Source of the DNA: Natrinema zhouii
Lineage (GTDB): Archaea > Halobacteriota > Halobacteria > Halobacteriales > Natrialbaceae
Direction: 5' to 3'
DNA length: 64,000 bases
NCBI RefSeq assembly: GCF_013456555.2
Contig: NZ_CP059154.1
Span: 2,294,001-2,358,000 of the forward strand
A model generated the notes under the pieces. It saw nothing but the letters and a program-made list of their open reading frames with translations. It did no database searches and was not told where the DNA came from. The position numbers and the translations under genes were made by a program. Positions 52,601 through 61,410 of the stretch are shown here, piece after piece; position 1 is the stretch's first letter, and each line of letters begins with the position of its first letter.

Positions 52601-53251
52601 TCAGTCGGCGCTGCTCGCGGCCTCATCGAGGCTATCTTCGGCGACGCCGAGCGTCGCGATCGACCGGAACGCTTCCTCGACGGTCAGATCGATCTCGTGG
52701 ACATTTTCGATGGGCATGTGCATGACGAAACCGTTTGTCGCCGGGTTCGGCGCGAGCGGGACCATGATCGTGACCATCTCCGTTTTGTTCACACTGGCCT
52801 CGACGACGGCGGGCGTCTCCGCGGTGAGAAAGCCGAGCATGTACGCCCCGTCGTGGGGAAACTCGACGAGTTTCACGTCCTCGAACTGGTCCGTGTCGTC
52901 CTCAACCAGGAGTTTGCTCGCCCGGCGAATGCTCTCGTAGACCGTGCTGACGCCGGGAATCGTCTCCATCACCGCGTGTACCCGTTTCGAGAGGTATTTG
53001 CCAGGCGTGTGTTCCGCAATGAGACCGACCAGCAGGAAGACACTGAGCAGCGATAGTAACGTCACGAACTCGATCACCGGTGCCGGCGGCTCGTCGGCCC
53101 AGAGATACGTGACGCCGGCGGTTACCGGCGAGATCGCGTTGCGGATGAAGTTGAGAACGACCATCACCACTAACAGCGTCGCCACCAGTGGGATCGTAAT
53201 CACGATCCCGTTGATGAGCCACCGCTTGACCCGCAAACGGAAGGATGCCAT
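52601..53251 (-). CDS. DUF502 family membrane protein
   Basis: 216 aa. Two N-terminal helices (GIVITIPLVATLLVVMVVLN; VTLLSLLSVFLLVGLIAEHT) are followed by the conserved DUF502 part: IPGVSTVYESIRRASKLL, PHDGAYMLGFLTAE and IMVPLAPNPATNGFVMHMPI. The family has an unknown membrane role. ATG 53251 (MASFRLRVKRW) is preferred to the TTG 12 nt upstream. Confidence 0.88.
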   Translation of the reverse strand: MASFRLRVKRWLINGIVITIPLVATLLVVMVVLNFIRNAISPVTAGVTYLWADEPPAPVIEFVTLLSLLSVFLLVGLIAEHTPGKYLSKRVHAVMETIPGVSTVYESIRRASKLLVEDDTDQFEDVKLVEFPHDGAYMLGFLTAETPAVVEASVNKTEMVTIMVPLAPNPATNGFVMHMPIENVHEIDLTVEEAFRSIATLGVAEDSLDEAASSAD

Positions 53252-53268
53252 GTCTTTTGTCAACCGGG

Positions 53269-53490
53269 ATGACGCCGAAACCGTTGGGCTTGCGGCAGAT
53301 TGTAGTCGGAGCTGACTCGATCAGTATCCCTCGCGGCCGCTGGGTCTCGAGAACTGTTCGTAATCTCGAGGCCGACAGGGGCGAGTTCATCGCGGTGTTT
53401 TTCGTGGTCGTCTTGATGGGCGTCGTGGCGCTTCCCGTTGGTCTCATCACCGCGAGACTGATCTCCGTCGGCGATCGATTCCTCGAGTAG
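53269..53490 (+). CDS. Small single-helix membrane protein
   Basis: 73 aa: a polar N-terminal half (GRWVSRTVRNLEADRGEF) and one strong membrane helix (IAVFFVVVLMGVVALPVGLI), then TARLISVGDRFLE. The membrane segment makes this the best frame here. The ATG is only 17 bp from the divergent DUF502 start, leaving no room for a separate promoter, so the true start may be further in. Confidence 0.55.
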   Translation: MTPKPLGLRQIVVGADSISIPRGRWVSRTVRNLEADRGEFIAVFFVVVLMGVVALPVGLITARLISVGDRFLE

Positions 53491-53681
53491 TCGCGACGAG
53501 AAACTGGGACGAAGGGAATCCCGTCTTCCCTCTCAACTGCCCTTTTCGACCGTCAGCTCGAGAACAGCCGTATTCAGGGGGTAAATTGCCCCGTTTCGAC
53601 CGGTAGAGAATAGTGCTCTATCGAACACCCTTCGTACATTGGAGCGATACTGATGGTGGTGTGGCCGCTTCATCTCTATCC

Positions 53682-53855
53682 ATGCCGACTCACTCTAATC
53701 AGACGCGAGCAGCAGTCCGCTGTGAGAGCTGTGATGCGATCCTCGTCGGCGAGATTACGCCGGCGGGCTCGATCCGCCCGCTGGGCACGAGCGAGGACTG
53801 CGTCTGCGGTGACGGGTCGTTCACTCGGCTCAAGCAACCTGCTTCCTCACCCTGA
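53682..53855 (+). CDS. Small CxxC zinc-binding protein
   Basis: 57 aa with CESC and CVCG (RCESCDAILVGEITPAGSIR; TSEDCVCGDGSFTRL), a typical haloarchaeal short zinc-ribbon. ATG 53682 precedes MPTHSNQTRAAV. Role unknown. Confidence 0.7.
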   Translation: MPTHSNQTRAAVRCESCDAILVGEITPAGSIRPLGTSEDCVCGDGSFTRLKQPASSP

Positions 53856-54790
53856 TCGGTGCTGTATCGCCCACCATCGGCGAGTCGCTCGATTGGCCGA
53901 CACTGTCGTCGCTTCGCGACGACGAATTTGGAAACCGGCCACAAACGTCACCAACAACTATCTGGGATATTTACAAAGAGTGACTGGCAGGTCCGATAGC
54001 TAGTTGATGTTTAGGAATATCAAATCAGATGTCACAATCACCTCGTTAAAAAGACTTATTATTGAATATGTGGTATCTGGTAGTGAGGTGATGACAACGA
54101 ACACCAAAACGACTACCACCACCGTACGAAACTCCCTGTGGCTACTGTGACCATCCCTGTGCGAATCCCGCCAACGGATTTCACCGGCTGTTGTCACGTC
54201 CCGACACCGTACTTCGATTTTAGCGTTCGATTTTGATACGATTCCTGTCGCCGTAGTCAGCTCTGTTACACAGCGATCACAGTTGCTGTTGCCAGTCACT
54301 GTGCCGCAGTTATCTTTTGACGGCCTGTACGCCACCGTCTCGCTCCGCGGTCACTAACTGCACATCGACCGGCCGCCCGTCGGGTCGGGAAACGACGATC
54401 AAGAAGCGGTGACACCGTTGCTGTCCGGGTGATTTTCGCGGAAAACAGGAGCGTGGGGCTCACTTTGTTTGCCTCACCCGAGATTCGGGCGGTGAGTACC
54501 GGCCTCCACGATAACGACCCCGGCTCGAGACCGGACTCGTTTCCATCTTAGATTTTCACACTCTGGCTCCGCTTCCGTGACACACCGCTCTCGGGGTAGA
54601 CAGGAGTAGTATGAATTAGGATATGTATAGTTATTGAGGGCTGGAAGTACTGGATATTCGTAGTAGATATAACCTATAGAATCATCAAGTGTTGCATCAA
54701 TGGTAGGGACATTCCCACACACCAAATTATACTGGAGTATTTGTTTTAACCCCTGAATTCCATTCTCTAAGTGTCCACCCACCGTACGAA
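53856..54790. other. AT-richer gene-poor stretch (935 bp)
   Basis: Composition drops clearly below that of the neighbours, especially 54000-54060 and 54590-54790. Two frames of about 100 codons on the minus strand (54000-54335, 54474-54782) have no recognisable content. The 13-bp sequence CCACCGTACGAAA occurs at 54119-54131 and again at 54779-54791, just at the start of the next gene. This looks like decayed accessory DNA. Confidence 0.5.
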
Positions 54791-55255
54791 ATGATGTTTA
54801 AAACAGATCACTCTTCCAACTCTTCGAGCAAGTCCTCCAGCGATGTAGAACCGGATAGGGCATCGAAACGCTTCGAAGACGACATCTCTCATCTCCTCCA
54901 GACGAGCCGTAAAAGAGACGTAATCAGCCATCTGTTAGATACCGATGGACCAATCAAGATGGGGACCCTCGCCGAGATCGTCTCCGCGAAAGAACACGAG
55001 ACGACTGTCGCAGAGCTGACCTCAATCCAACGCCAGCGCGTCTATGTCCCGCTCTACCAGAACTATCTCCCGGAACTCGATACGAAGGGATTTATTGAGT
55101 ACAACCAGTCACGCGGAATCGTCCGACCAACGGACCGATTAGAGGTCTTTCGACCGTATCTCGAAGCAGCGGACCCAATCGACGACCCTGATTGTGCGGA
55201 CACCGACCCCGTCCGCTCTCTTATTACGCGTGCTGTCAGTTATATCATACAATAG
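54791..55255 (+). CDS. DUF7344-type winged-helix regulator
   Basis: 154 aa. After a Ser-rich leader comes LLQTSRKRDVISHLLDTDGP, MGTLAEIVSAKEHETTVAEL, SIQRQRVYVPLYQNYLPELD and GFIEYNQSRGIVRPTD, the pattern of the haloarchaeal DUF7344 helix-turn-helix family, usually found in accessory regions. A second ATG at 54794 is equally possible. Codon use is more AT-rich than in the core genes. A micro-ORF cassette follows 40 bp after its stop. Confidence 0.85.
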   Translation: MMFKTDHSSNSSSKSSSDVEPDRASKRFEDDISHLLQTSRKRDVISHLLDTDGPIKMGTLAEIVSAKEHETTVAELTSIQRQRVYVPLYQNYLPELDTKGFIEYNQSRGIVRPTDRLEVFRPYLEAADPIDDPDCADTDPVRSLITRAVSYIIQ

Positions 55256-55292
55256 CAACTACTGCAAGCGGTAGCCTGCTTACAGCCCCGCT

Positions 55293-55351
55293 CGCTCTTT
55301 AAGTGGTTCTAGTCACAAGGTAGAGCTATGACGGGAAGTGAGGTCCTCTGA
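55293..55351 (+). repeat. Micro-ORF cassette copy 4 (solitary)
   Basis: CTTTAAGTGGTTCTAGTCAC is followed by AAGGTAGAGCT and ATGACGGGAAG. Promoter, spacing and start match copy 1 at 11961, 43 kb away. ATG 55328 opens a 7-codon frame (MTGSEVL) ending at 55351. The shared GTCCT block follows the GGGAAG. Confidence 0.7.
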
Positions 55352-55620
55352 GACGCTTACGCTACAGTCACAACTCAGTCGATCGACAGGGTTCCTGAAG
55401 TCTCCGTCGGCGATCGGATCGGCGAACTCTCCTTGCGGGGTAGTATGTGATTCCGACTGTCCGTCACCGTAGTTCTCGCTGGTCGCCACGACTAGCTGCT
55501 CCTCGCAGAGTGGGGATCGGAGCGTAGCCGTTGGATAGACTGCTACGGCCGTGCACATCGTCCACTGCTGACCCGTGGAACTGTCACGGCTGACACTCCC
55601 TTCATCAAGCGCGGGCAAGG

Positions 55621-55713
55621 CTACTCGTCACTGGGAATATCGCACCGACAGAACTCACAGACGGACGGCTCGAGTTCGACGACACGAGTCACTGCGATAG
55701 CCCCGGCTGACAC
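55621..55713 (-). CDS. Candidate 30-aa zinc-binding microprotein
   Basis: GTG 55713 opens MSAGAIAVTRVVELEPSVCE, then FCRCDIPSDE and a stop. The C-x2-C-x-C knuckle and acidic end resemble haloarchaeal zinc microproteins. A minus-strand TATA box (CTTATAAGTC, 55753-55762) lies about 45 bp upstream. The short length keeps confidence low. Confidence 0.3.
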   Translation of the reverse strand: MSAGAIAVTRVVELEPSVCEFCRCDIPSDE

Positions 55714-55765
55714 GAGAGATCACCGCTGCTAGCCGCTGTTCAACTCCGTTTTGACTTATAAGAGA

Positions 55766-55826
55766 ATGGGATCGCCCGGATTTGAACCACGGTCGGAGCA
55801 AGCTCCTCTCTGATTCAAATCCGGGC
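55766..55826. repeat. Attachment-site-like copy of the tRNA-Pro 3' end, in a hairpin
   Basis: Positions 55766-55788 repeat exactly the 23 bp at 55871-55893, i.e. the acceptor 3' strand and T-arm of tRNA-Pro, 105 bp away and in the same orientation. Its GCCCGGATTTGAACC (55774-55788) is also mirrored by GATTCAAATCCGGGC at 55812-55826, giving a 15-bp stem with one mismatch. Integrases that target tRNA genes leave such copies. Confidence 0.65.
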
Positions 55827-55871
55827 TCTTTCCGATTCCTGCTGCTCGCGGTTTTGCTCGCAGCAGTAATA

Positions 55872-55944
55872 TGGGATCGCCCGGATTTGAACCGGGGTCA
55901 CGGGCACCCAAGGCCCGAAGTATACCAAGCTAACCCACGATCCC
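55872..55944 (-). tRNA. tRNA-Pro (anticodon TGG)
   Basis: 73 nt. Acceptor stem GGGATCG/CGATCCC with discriminator A; anticodon stem CGGGC/GCCCG closing loop CTTGGGT (anticodon TGG); T-arm CCCGG TTCAAAT CCGGG; D-arm GGTT with a GG-containing loop. The CCA end is not encoded. No intron. Its 3' half is duplicated at 55766. Confidence 0.93.
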
Positions 55945-55967
55945 GTATCTACTCCAACCGCGCCCAC

Positions 55968-55976
55968 ATCATAAAG
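55968..55976 (-). promoter_or_regulatory. TATA box of tRNA-Pro
   Basis: On the minus strand CTTTATGAT is centred about 28 bp before the first tRNA base. Confidence 0.5.
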
Positions 55977-56096
55977 CGTTTCGTTATACCGCCGGCCGTG
56001 GATTCGCCGGGGCCGATCCGGTGACTCGTGACACTGAGAGACAAATAGCAGCATTCGTGCCCAACGGTTTTGCCTGATGCCGTGATATCGCCGGCT

Positions 56097-56351
56097 ATGA
56101 CTGGACTCGAGATACTGCTTTTAATCGTCATCCTGGTACTCGCGCTCGTCGGGGCACAGCTCATCGAGGTCGCGAGACCCTTCATCGTCAATGCGGTAGG
56201 CGGGCTCGTGGTGTTGTACCTCGCACAGGTCGTCTTTGGGCTCGGAGTCGCGGTGACGCCGCTGACGGTTGCGATCGTCGCCATCGGCGGTGTCCCGGGC
56301 TCGTTGCTCGTACTCGTGCTCTCGCTGTTCGGTGTCGCCTTCGTCCCGTGA
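56097..56351 (+). CDS. BofA-like membrane protein
   Basis: 84 aa with three hydrophobic segments: LEILLLIVILVLALVGAQLI, FIVNAVGGLVVLYLAQVVFG and GGVPGSLLVLVLSLFGVAFV. The ANAVGGL/GVPGSLLVLVL pattern is that of the pro-sigmaK processing inhibitor BofA family, widespread in archaea without sporulation; the role is unknown. ATG 56097 precedes MTGLEILLL. Confidence 0.85.
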   Translation: MTGLEILLLIVILVLALVGAQLIEVARPFIVNAVGGLVVLYLAQVVFGLGVAVTPLTVAIVAIGGVPGSLLVLVLSLFGVAFVP

Positions 56352-56375
56352 ATCCGCCGGTGTCGAACTGTCGAC

Positions 56376-57068
56376 TCAGTTTCCGAGAAGTCGTGCGATG
56401 TCCTCGTCGGTCGCTTCGGTATCCCCGGTAGACCCGGTATCGACCGTCTCCTCCTCGTCCCACTCGGCCAGCAACGCGGCGACGTCCTCGTCGGTCGCTT
56501 CTGAGAGCGACTCGTCGGTATCGTCGGCGACGACGGCATCGAAGATTGTCCCAAACGTCGAGACGACCCGATCCTCGTGACGCGTCGGATCGAAGTGAAA
56601 GTGGGCGTAGGCGTCGACGCTCGAGAGCCGATTCGCGAGGACGTGCGTGAACTGAAAGACCGCCTTCGGCGAGGTGTGTCGGAGAAGCGGATCGAGTCCG
56701 TCGAAACAGACCGTGATCTCCTCGCCGGCGTCGTCCCAGTGTTTGCAGAACCGACTGATCGAGACGCCGATCGCGGAGAGATCCGCGGGATCGGTCACCG
56801 CATCGGTGACGACCGGCTGCGTGAAGTCAGGCTCCGACTCGTCGCCGGCGTCGGGTAGCATGTCTCCGATCGTGAGCTGCCCGAGTGGGCCGTCGATCGC
56901 CCCCTCGTCGGGACAGTTCGGCTCCTCGTCGGCGAAGGTGACCGCGAGGTGTGCCGTGTCGCTGTCGTCGTAACACAGCTCCTCGCAGCCGTTCGGCGCT
57001 GCTCGTCCCGTGTGGACGAGTAACACGTTCGCCGGTGGATCGATCGCGGCTGGCGTCGTCGTATCCAT
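56376..57068 (-). CDS. DUF7504-like RecA-superfamily protein
   Basis: 230 aa. A degenerate RecA-like domain: NVLLVHTGRAAPNGCEELCY, DLSAIGVSISRFCKHWDD, ITVCFDGLDPLLRHTSPKAV and FQFTHVLANRLSSVDAYAHF. No Walker A is seen. The C terminus has a repeated short motif (ATDEDVAALLAEWDEEE; ATDEDIARLLGN). This haloarchaeal family is often linked to signalling; its function is unknown. Confidence 0.78.
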   Translation of the reverse strand: MDTTTPAAIDPPANVLLVHTGRAAPNGCEELCYDDSDTAHLAVTFADEEPNCPDEGAIDGPLGQLTIGDMLPDAGDESEPDFTQPVVTDAVTDPADLSAIGVSISRFCKHWDDAGEEITVCFDGLDPLLRHTSPKAVFQFTHVLANRLSSVDAYAHFHFDPTRHEDRVVSTFGTIFDAVVADDTDESLSEATDEDVAALLAEWDEEETVDTGSTGDTEATDEDIARLLGN

Positions 57069-57215
57069 AGTGACGGCTCCGGGGCGGATGCCCGTACTGG
57101 CTATCGATTGAACGCTACCGTCCTTTACCGTTCTGGCCGTCGAGACGTACGCAAAAACGATCGTAGCGGCCGTTCGCTGCGCCAGTGACAGTCACGGATC
57201 ACACCGCTGTCCCGA

Positions 57216-59369
57216 TCAGAGGTCCTCGTCGCGGAGTTCGATGTCCGCGACGAGCTCGTAGGGATGAGCGTCCTTTCGGATCCCGTCGAGAAGGGTGAAC
57301 GCCTGACCGGGCTCGAGGAAGTGTTCGGTCACCACGCGACCGAGCGGCGTGGGTTCGAAGCCGTCGATGAACTCGTACTGCAGCAGTTTGCCGATGGCGT
57401 GTTTCGTGGGGACGTCGCCGAGCATCCGGTCGTTGAGCGCCTTCGCGGCCTTGCCGCCGACCGTGACGTTCGCGAGCGTCTCCTCGACGGCCGCGGCCTC
57501 GTCGTAGTGGGTCATCACCGACTCCATCTCGCCTTTGAGCAACTTGAAGGCGACCTCGTCCTCGCTCATCTCCATCGAGTTGTGGTAGACGGTGTCGGGT
57601 TCGACGAGGACGTACACCGTCCCCGTGTCGTGGTAGTCGGGCCGTCCCGCGCGGCCGAGCATCTGGTGGAACTCTTGGACCGAGAGCCACTCGATGCCCA
57701 TCGCCAGTGAGTCGAAGATGACCTGCGAGGCGGGGAAGTCGACCCCCGCGGCCAGCGCGGCGGTCGTGACGACCGCTGAGAGTTCCTGGTCGCCGAACTT
57801 GCGTTCGACCGTCTTCCGGCGCTTGTAATCCAGACCGGCGTGGTAGGGGGCGGCCGAGTAGTCGAGCTTTCGCGAAATCTCGTGACAGCGCCGCCGGGAG
57901 TTGGTGAAGATGATCGTCTGCCCGCGATACCCCTTCGAAGACTCGGTGTCGAACTCGCGTTTGACGAGCTTGTTCTCGACCCGTACCTTCTCTTGGCCGT
58001 CCGCGAAGGTGACGTGGCGTTCGATCGGGATCGGCCGCTCCTCGAACTCGATGAGCGTGGCCTCGAGCGCTTTGGTGAGCTGTTCGGGATTGCCGACGGT
58101 CGCCGAGAGGTAGACCCACTGTGCGCCGTCGTACTCGTCGCGGCGCTTCGCGCGCTGCTCGCACGTGTATTTGAGCCGCGAGATGAGGCCGTCGAGGCGG
58201 TGGCCCCGATCTTCCTCCTTGAGGGTGTGGACCTCGTCGATGACGACGGTCCCGATGTCGCCCATCTCCTTGCCCGTCCGCAGGGCGTGGTCGATCCCCT
58301 CGTAGGTGCCGACGATGACGTCGGCGTTCGGATCGAACTGGTTGCCGTTGTCGGCGATCCGGCTCGCGCCCACGCGGATGGAGACGTCGACGAGGTGGCC
58401 GTACTCGTCCTGAAAGTCCTCGTACTTCTGATTGGCCAGCGCCACCAGCGGCACGAGAAAGAGCATCGTCCCCTTCCCCTCGAGGACGCGGTCGATGCCG
58501 GTCATCTCGCCGACGAGGGTCTTCCCGGTCGCCGTCGCGGAGACGACGAGCTGGTCCTCGCCGTCAAGGAGGCCGTTCTCGACCGCGAGGCTCTGGACCG
58601 GAAGCAGCGTCTCGAACCGATCCTCGAGCAGGTCCTGTATGCCCGGATGCAGATTCAACGAGTCCGTCCGAACGGGATCGACCTCCTCGGTCGTCGCCGA
58701 GATGGTATCGAACTTCGTCAGATCGGGATCGAGCTGGCCCTTGAGCAGATTGACGATCCGTTCCAGGTCCTGCACTTCCATCATGAGCTCTTCGAGGCGC
58801 TCCTTGGCGGCACCCGAGACCTCACCGCCGACGGAAAAGGAAAGCTGGCGCTCGAGTTCCTGCTTGGCACAGTCCGTACAGATCCAGTCGTTGTCGTCCT
58901 TGACGGCGGTCTCGGTCGTGATCGGCGAGTACCGGCCCGCGCCGGCGCAGTAGCGGCAGGTCCGGACGGTCTTGACCTTGTCCTCGAGCTGGTAGCCCGC
59001 GAGCATTTCCTGAAGGTCGCGGCGACCCGCGGTCGAGGTCTGCTCGGAGATGCGGATCCGCTTCGCTCGGCGGGCGAGTTCGACGAACTCGTCGGGCTGG
59101 CGGGGCTCTTCGCTCGAGCCGTCTTTCAGTCGGAACTTCGCGGGACGGGGGCCGGCCGAGGTTTCCGAGAGTTCGAGTTTCGCGCGGAACAGCCGCTGTC
59201 CGTCACGTTCGACGACGACGAGGAAGTCGCCACCGGTTTCGTGACAGAAGATGGTATCGACCTGCTGGACCTGCTTCGACACGAGACTGACTAATAGCGT
59301 GGCGTACTTGAGCGATTCGGACTCGAGTGCGCCGAGCACGCGAGTCGATCCGGATGCGTGCCGTGTCAC
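57216..59369 (-). CDS. DEAD/DEAH-box (Hel308-like) helicase with N-terminal zinc domain
   Basis: 717 aa. An N-terminal DUF5814-like region of about 230 residues with a CRYC/CTDC zinc site (TCRYCAGAGRYSPI; WICTDCAKQELERQL) precedes an SF2 core: VVSATATGKTLVGEM (Walker A variant ATGKT), VVIDEVHTLKEEDRGHRL (DEVH), YLSATVGNPEQL and HQMLGRAGRPDYHDTG. The start is GTG 59369. It is probably a DNA or RNA helicase in repair or processing. Its start lies 21 bp from the end of the upstream substrate-binding protein gene. Confidence 0.9.
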   Translation of the reverse strand: MTRHASGSTRVLGALESESLKYATLLVSLVSKQVQQVDTIFCHETGGDFLVVVERDGQRLFRAKLELSETSAGPRPAKFRLKDGSSEEPRQPDEFVELARRAKRIRISEQTSTAGRRDLQEMLAGYQLEDKVKTVRTCRYCAGAGRYSPITTETAVKDDNDWICTDCAKQELERQLSFSVGGEVSGAAKERLEELMMEVQDLERIVNLLKGQLDPDLTKFDTISATTEEVDPVRTDSLNLHPGIQDLLEDRFETLLPVQSLAVENGLLDGEDQLVVSATATGKTLVGEMTGIDRVLEGKGTMLFLVPLVALANQKYEDFQDEYGHLVDVSIRVGASRIADNGNQFDPNADVIVGTYEGIDHALRTGKEMGDIGTVVIDEVHTLKEEDRGHRLDGLISRLKYTCEQRAKRRDEYDGAQWVYLSATVGNPEQLTKALEATLIEFEERPIPIERHVTFADGQEKVRVENKLVKREFDTESSKGYRGQTIIFTNSRRRCHEISRKLDYSAAPYHAGLDYKRRKTVERKFGDQELSAVVTTAALAAGVDFPASQVIFDSLAMGIEWLSVQEFHQMLGRAGRPDYHDTGTVYVLVEPDTVYHNSMEMSEDEVAFKLLKGEMESVMTHYDEAAAVEETLANVTVGGKAAKALNDRMLGDVPTKHAIGKLLQYEFIDGFEPTPLGRVVTEHFLEPGQAFTLLDGIRKDAHPYELVADIELRDEDL

Positions 59370-59390
59370 CGGTTTCGACCGAGCGGTCGC

Positions 59391-60500
59391 CTAGAAGTCG
59401 CCGTTGACGATGTCGCTGACTTCCTGCGGGTCGAACAGGTCGTCCTCGAGGCCGTAGAGCTGCCGGGCCAACCGCTGAGTGGCGACGAGGTTGATGATCG
59501 GGCCTTGATAGAACGGGACGGTCTTGTACACGTTGTCGTTCTGGACGGCCGTCAGTTTCTGCCCGGCGTCGTGACTTTGTATCGGTTCGACGAAGTTCTG
59601 CTGGAACTCCTCCTCGCTGAGGTATTGCTCGGTGCGAAGCAGGATGTACTCCGGATCGACCTCAAGGAGCGTCTCGTAGTCGATCGATCCGCGGGTGTCG
59701 TGGAAGTTCTCGACGTCGGAGTTCGCGAGCGCGTCCTCGACTCCGAGGTCCCGCAGGTGTTTGTAACTCGTCGACTCGTCGATGATGTAGGGGAGGAAAG
59801 AGTCATCCGCTATCTGCGGGTACAGGACCGCAGCCTCAGGTCGGCCGCTCGAGGGAACGACGTTCTCGAGTTCCGACTGGAACTCGTCGTGCAGCGTCTC
59901 GAACTCGTCGTAGCGTTCCTGTTCCTGAAAGACTTCGGCGAGTTTCTCGAAGGCCTCGTACATCGTGAGGTAGTCGTAGTCCTGATGCCACTGGTAGCCC
60001 CGAGAGGTGATACTGTTCCCGAAGAACGGCGTCCCCGTCGATTCGATCCGCTCGATGGCGTCGCCGCTCCAGTCGGCCCGCCCCGTGAGGAAGTTCGGAT
60101 CCATGACGAGGACATCCACTCCCTCGGCAAGGTTCATGAACTTCTCGGGGCCGAACTCGTCGTCCCAAAGCGTTTCGATATCGTCCGGGTCGACGCTCAC
60201 GTCGGGAATGTCGTCGTAATACCCCGTATGTAACCGCCCCGCCTTATAGAGGCCTACCGGCGGTTCCTGACCCAGTGCGATCCCCATGTCGGCCCAATCC
60301 GCGGTGCCGGCGGCCCACGCCTTCGGGACACCCTCGAACTCGACGTCGCCGACCGGCGGCATCGATACCGTGTACGGATCGACATCGTCCTCGTCGTCCG
60401 ATCCGTTACCGCTGATACAGCCGGCCAACGCGCTCACGCCCGCGATGGTCCCGCTCGTTCGAAGCACGTTGCGCCGTGTCCACGTCCGTTCGTTACCCAT
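59391..60500 (-). CDS. Iron/siderophore ABC transporter substrate-binding lipoprotein
   Basis: 369 aa. Tat signal TRRNVLRTSGTIAGVSALAG with lipobox LAGC, then an acidic linker and a periplasmic-binding-protein type III fold (GVDVLVMDPNFLTGRADW; TYKHL-like SYKHLRDLGVEDALAN; VDPEYILLRTEQYL). It should capture ferric siderophore or heme outside the membrane. It has its own promoter with an iron-box-like palindrome at 60505-60520, downstream of the ATPase and permease genes. Confidence 0.9.
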   Translation of the reverse strand: MGNERTWTRRNVLRTSGTIAGVSALAGCISGNGSDDEDDVDPYTVSMPPVGDVEFEGVPKAWAAGTADWADMGIALGQEPPVGLYKAGRLHTGYYDDIPDVSVDPDDIETLWDDEFGPEKFMNLAEGVDVLVMDPNFLTGRADWSGDAIERIESTGTPFFGNSITSRGYQWHQDYDYLTMYEAFEKLAEVFQEQERYDEFETLHDEFQSELENVVPSSGRPEAAVLYPQIADDSFLPYIIDESTSYKHLRDLGVEDALANSDVENFHDTRGSIDYETLLEVDPEYILLRTEQYLSEEEFQQNFVEPIQSHDAGQKLTAVQNDNVYKTVPFYQGPIINLVATQRLARQLYGLEDDLFDPQEVSDIVNGDF

Positions 60501-60504
60501 TATC

Positions 60505-60520
60505 TTTAGGCTAGCCTAAA
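60505..60520. promoter_or_regulatory. Iron-box-like operator of the substrate-binding protein gene
   Basis: TTTAGGCTAGCCTAAA is a perfect 16-bp palindrome of the DtxR/IdeR type, 4-20 bp before the ATG (60500). A minus-strand TATA-like CTTTTATATTTTT abuts it (60519-60531), so a bound repressor would cover the start site. A related box is at 62524. Confidence 0.75.
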
Positions 60521-60546
60521 AATATAAAAGCGTTCCGATGGCAGCG

Positions 60547-61410
60547 TTACGTCCGGCGATCCGGGAGCGCTCGCTTCGGCAGCACCTGGAGTTCGGGCTC
60601 GTACTCGACGGTGGCTTCGACGCCGAAGACGTCGGCGAGCAGTTGCTCGGTCACGACCTCTTCGGGCGGCCCCCAGTCGTAGAGTTCCCCGTCGCTCATC
60701 GCGACCAGATAGTCCGCGAACCGGGCCGCCTGTGAGATATCGTGGAGGATGACGGCCACGGTGACGCCCTTCTCCTCGTTGAGTTGGCGGATCGTCTCGA
60801 GCACCCGAAACTGGTGGTGAATGTCCAGAAACGTCGTCGGCTCGTCGAGCAACAGGACGTCGGTGTCCTGTGCCAGCACCATGGCGATCCAGGCCAGTTG
60901 CTTCTGACCGCCGCTCAGCTGGCCGAGCTCGGCGTCGCGGATGTGATCGATCCCCGCCAGCTCGATCGCGCGTTCGACTGCCTGATGATCTTCCTCGGTG
61001 ACGCCATCGAAAAAGCCCCGATGCGGGTAGCGGCCGTGATAGATGAGGTCCTCGACGGGGATCGAGCCGAGCGAGTCGTTCTCCTGCGAGAGGACGCCCA
61101 TTTCGCGTGCCAGTTCCTTGCGGCTGAACGTGTCGAGGTCCTCGCCGTGAATCTGGACGTTCCCCGTGTCCGGCGTGAGGTGGTTCGAGAGCGCCTTCAG
61201 GAGGGTACTCTTCCCGCTGCCGTTGGGGCCGACGAGCGCGGTCACCGCCTCTTCGGGGATGTCGAGGCGCGCGCAGTCGACGATGGTCTCCTCGCTCGTC
61301 GGATAGCTGAGCTCGAGGTCGTCGCCGACCAGTGCGCTCTCGACCGCAACGCCGTTGTCGTCGGTGATCCGTTCCTGTTCTCGATCCGCGCTCTGCTGTG
61401 TGCGTGACAT
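60547..61410 (-). CDS. Iron/siderophore ABC transporter ATP-binding protein
   Basis: 287 aa FecE/FhuC-type ATPase. Walker A VGPNGSGKSTLLKAL, signature LSGGQKQLAWIAMV, Walker B DVLLLDEPTTFLDI, and H-loop VILHDISQAARFADY. An N-terminal extension of about 30 residues precedes the domain. It overlaps the permease stop by 1 nt. Confidence 0.95.
   Translation of the reverse strand: MSRTQQSADREQERITDDNGVAVESALVGDDLELSYPTSEETIVDCARLDIPEEAVTALVGPNGSGKSTLLKALSNHLTPDTGNVQIHGEDLDTFSRKELAREMGVLSQENDSLGSIPVEDLIYHGRYPHRGFFDGVTEEDHQAVERAIELAGIDHIRDAELGQLSGGQKQLAWIAMVLAQDTDVLLLDEPTTFLDIHHQFRVLETIRQLNEEKGVTVAVILHDISQAARFADYLVAMSDGELYDWGPPEEVVTEQLLADVFGVEATVEYEPELQVLPKRALPDRRT

Larger units (their letters stand above)
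55256..55871. other. Spacer (616 bp) with cassette and tRNA-derived repeat
   Basis: Contains the fourth micro-ORF cassette (55293-55351), a candidate 30-aa zinc microprotein on the minus strand (55621-55713), and a copy of the tRNA-Pro 3' end within a hairpin (55766-55826). A 101-codon minus-strand frame (55313-55618) has no recognisable content and is not called. Confidence 0.5.

Noticed and set aside
54474..54782. 102-codon minus-strand frame in the AT-rich island
   Set aside because: Starts with GTG at a region without a clear promoter, no recognisable fold; more likely decayed DNA.
55313..55618. 101-codon minus-strand frame downstream of the DUF7344-type gene
   Set aside because: Runs antisense through the micro-ORF cassette and has no domain; kept as spacer.
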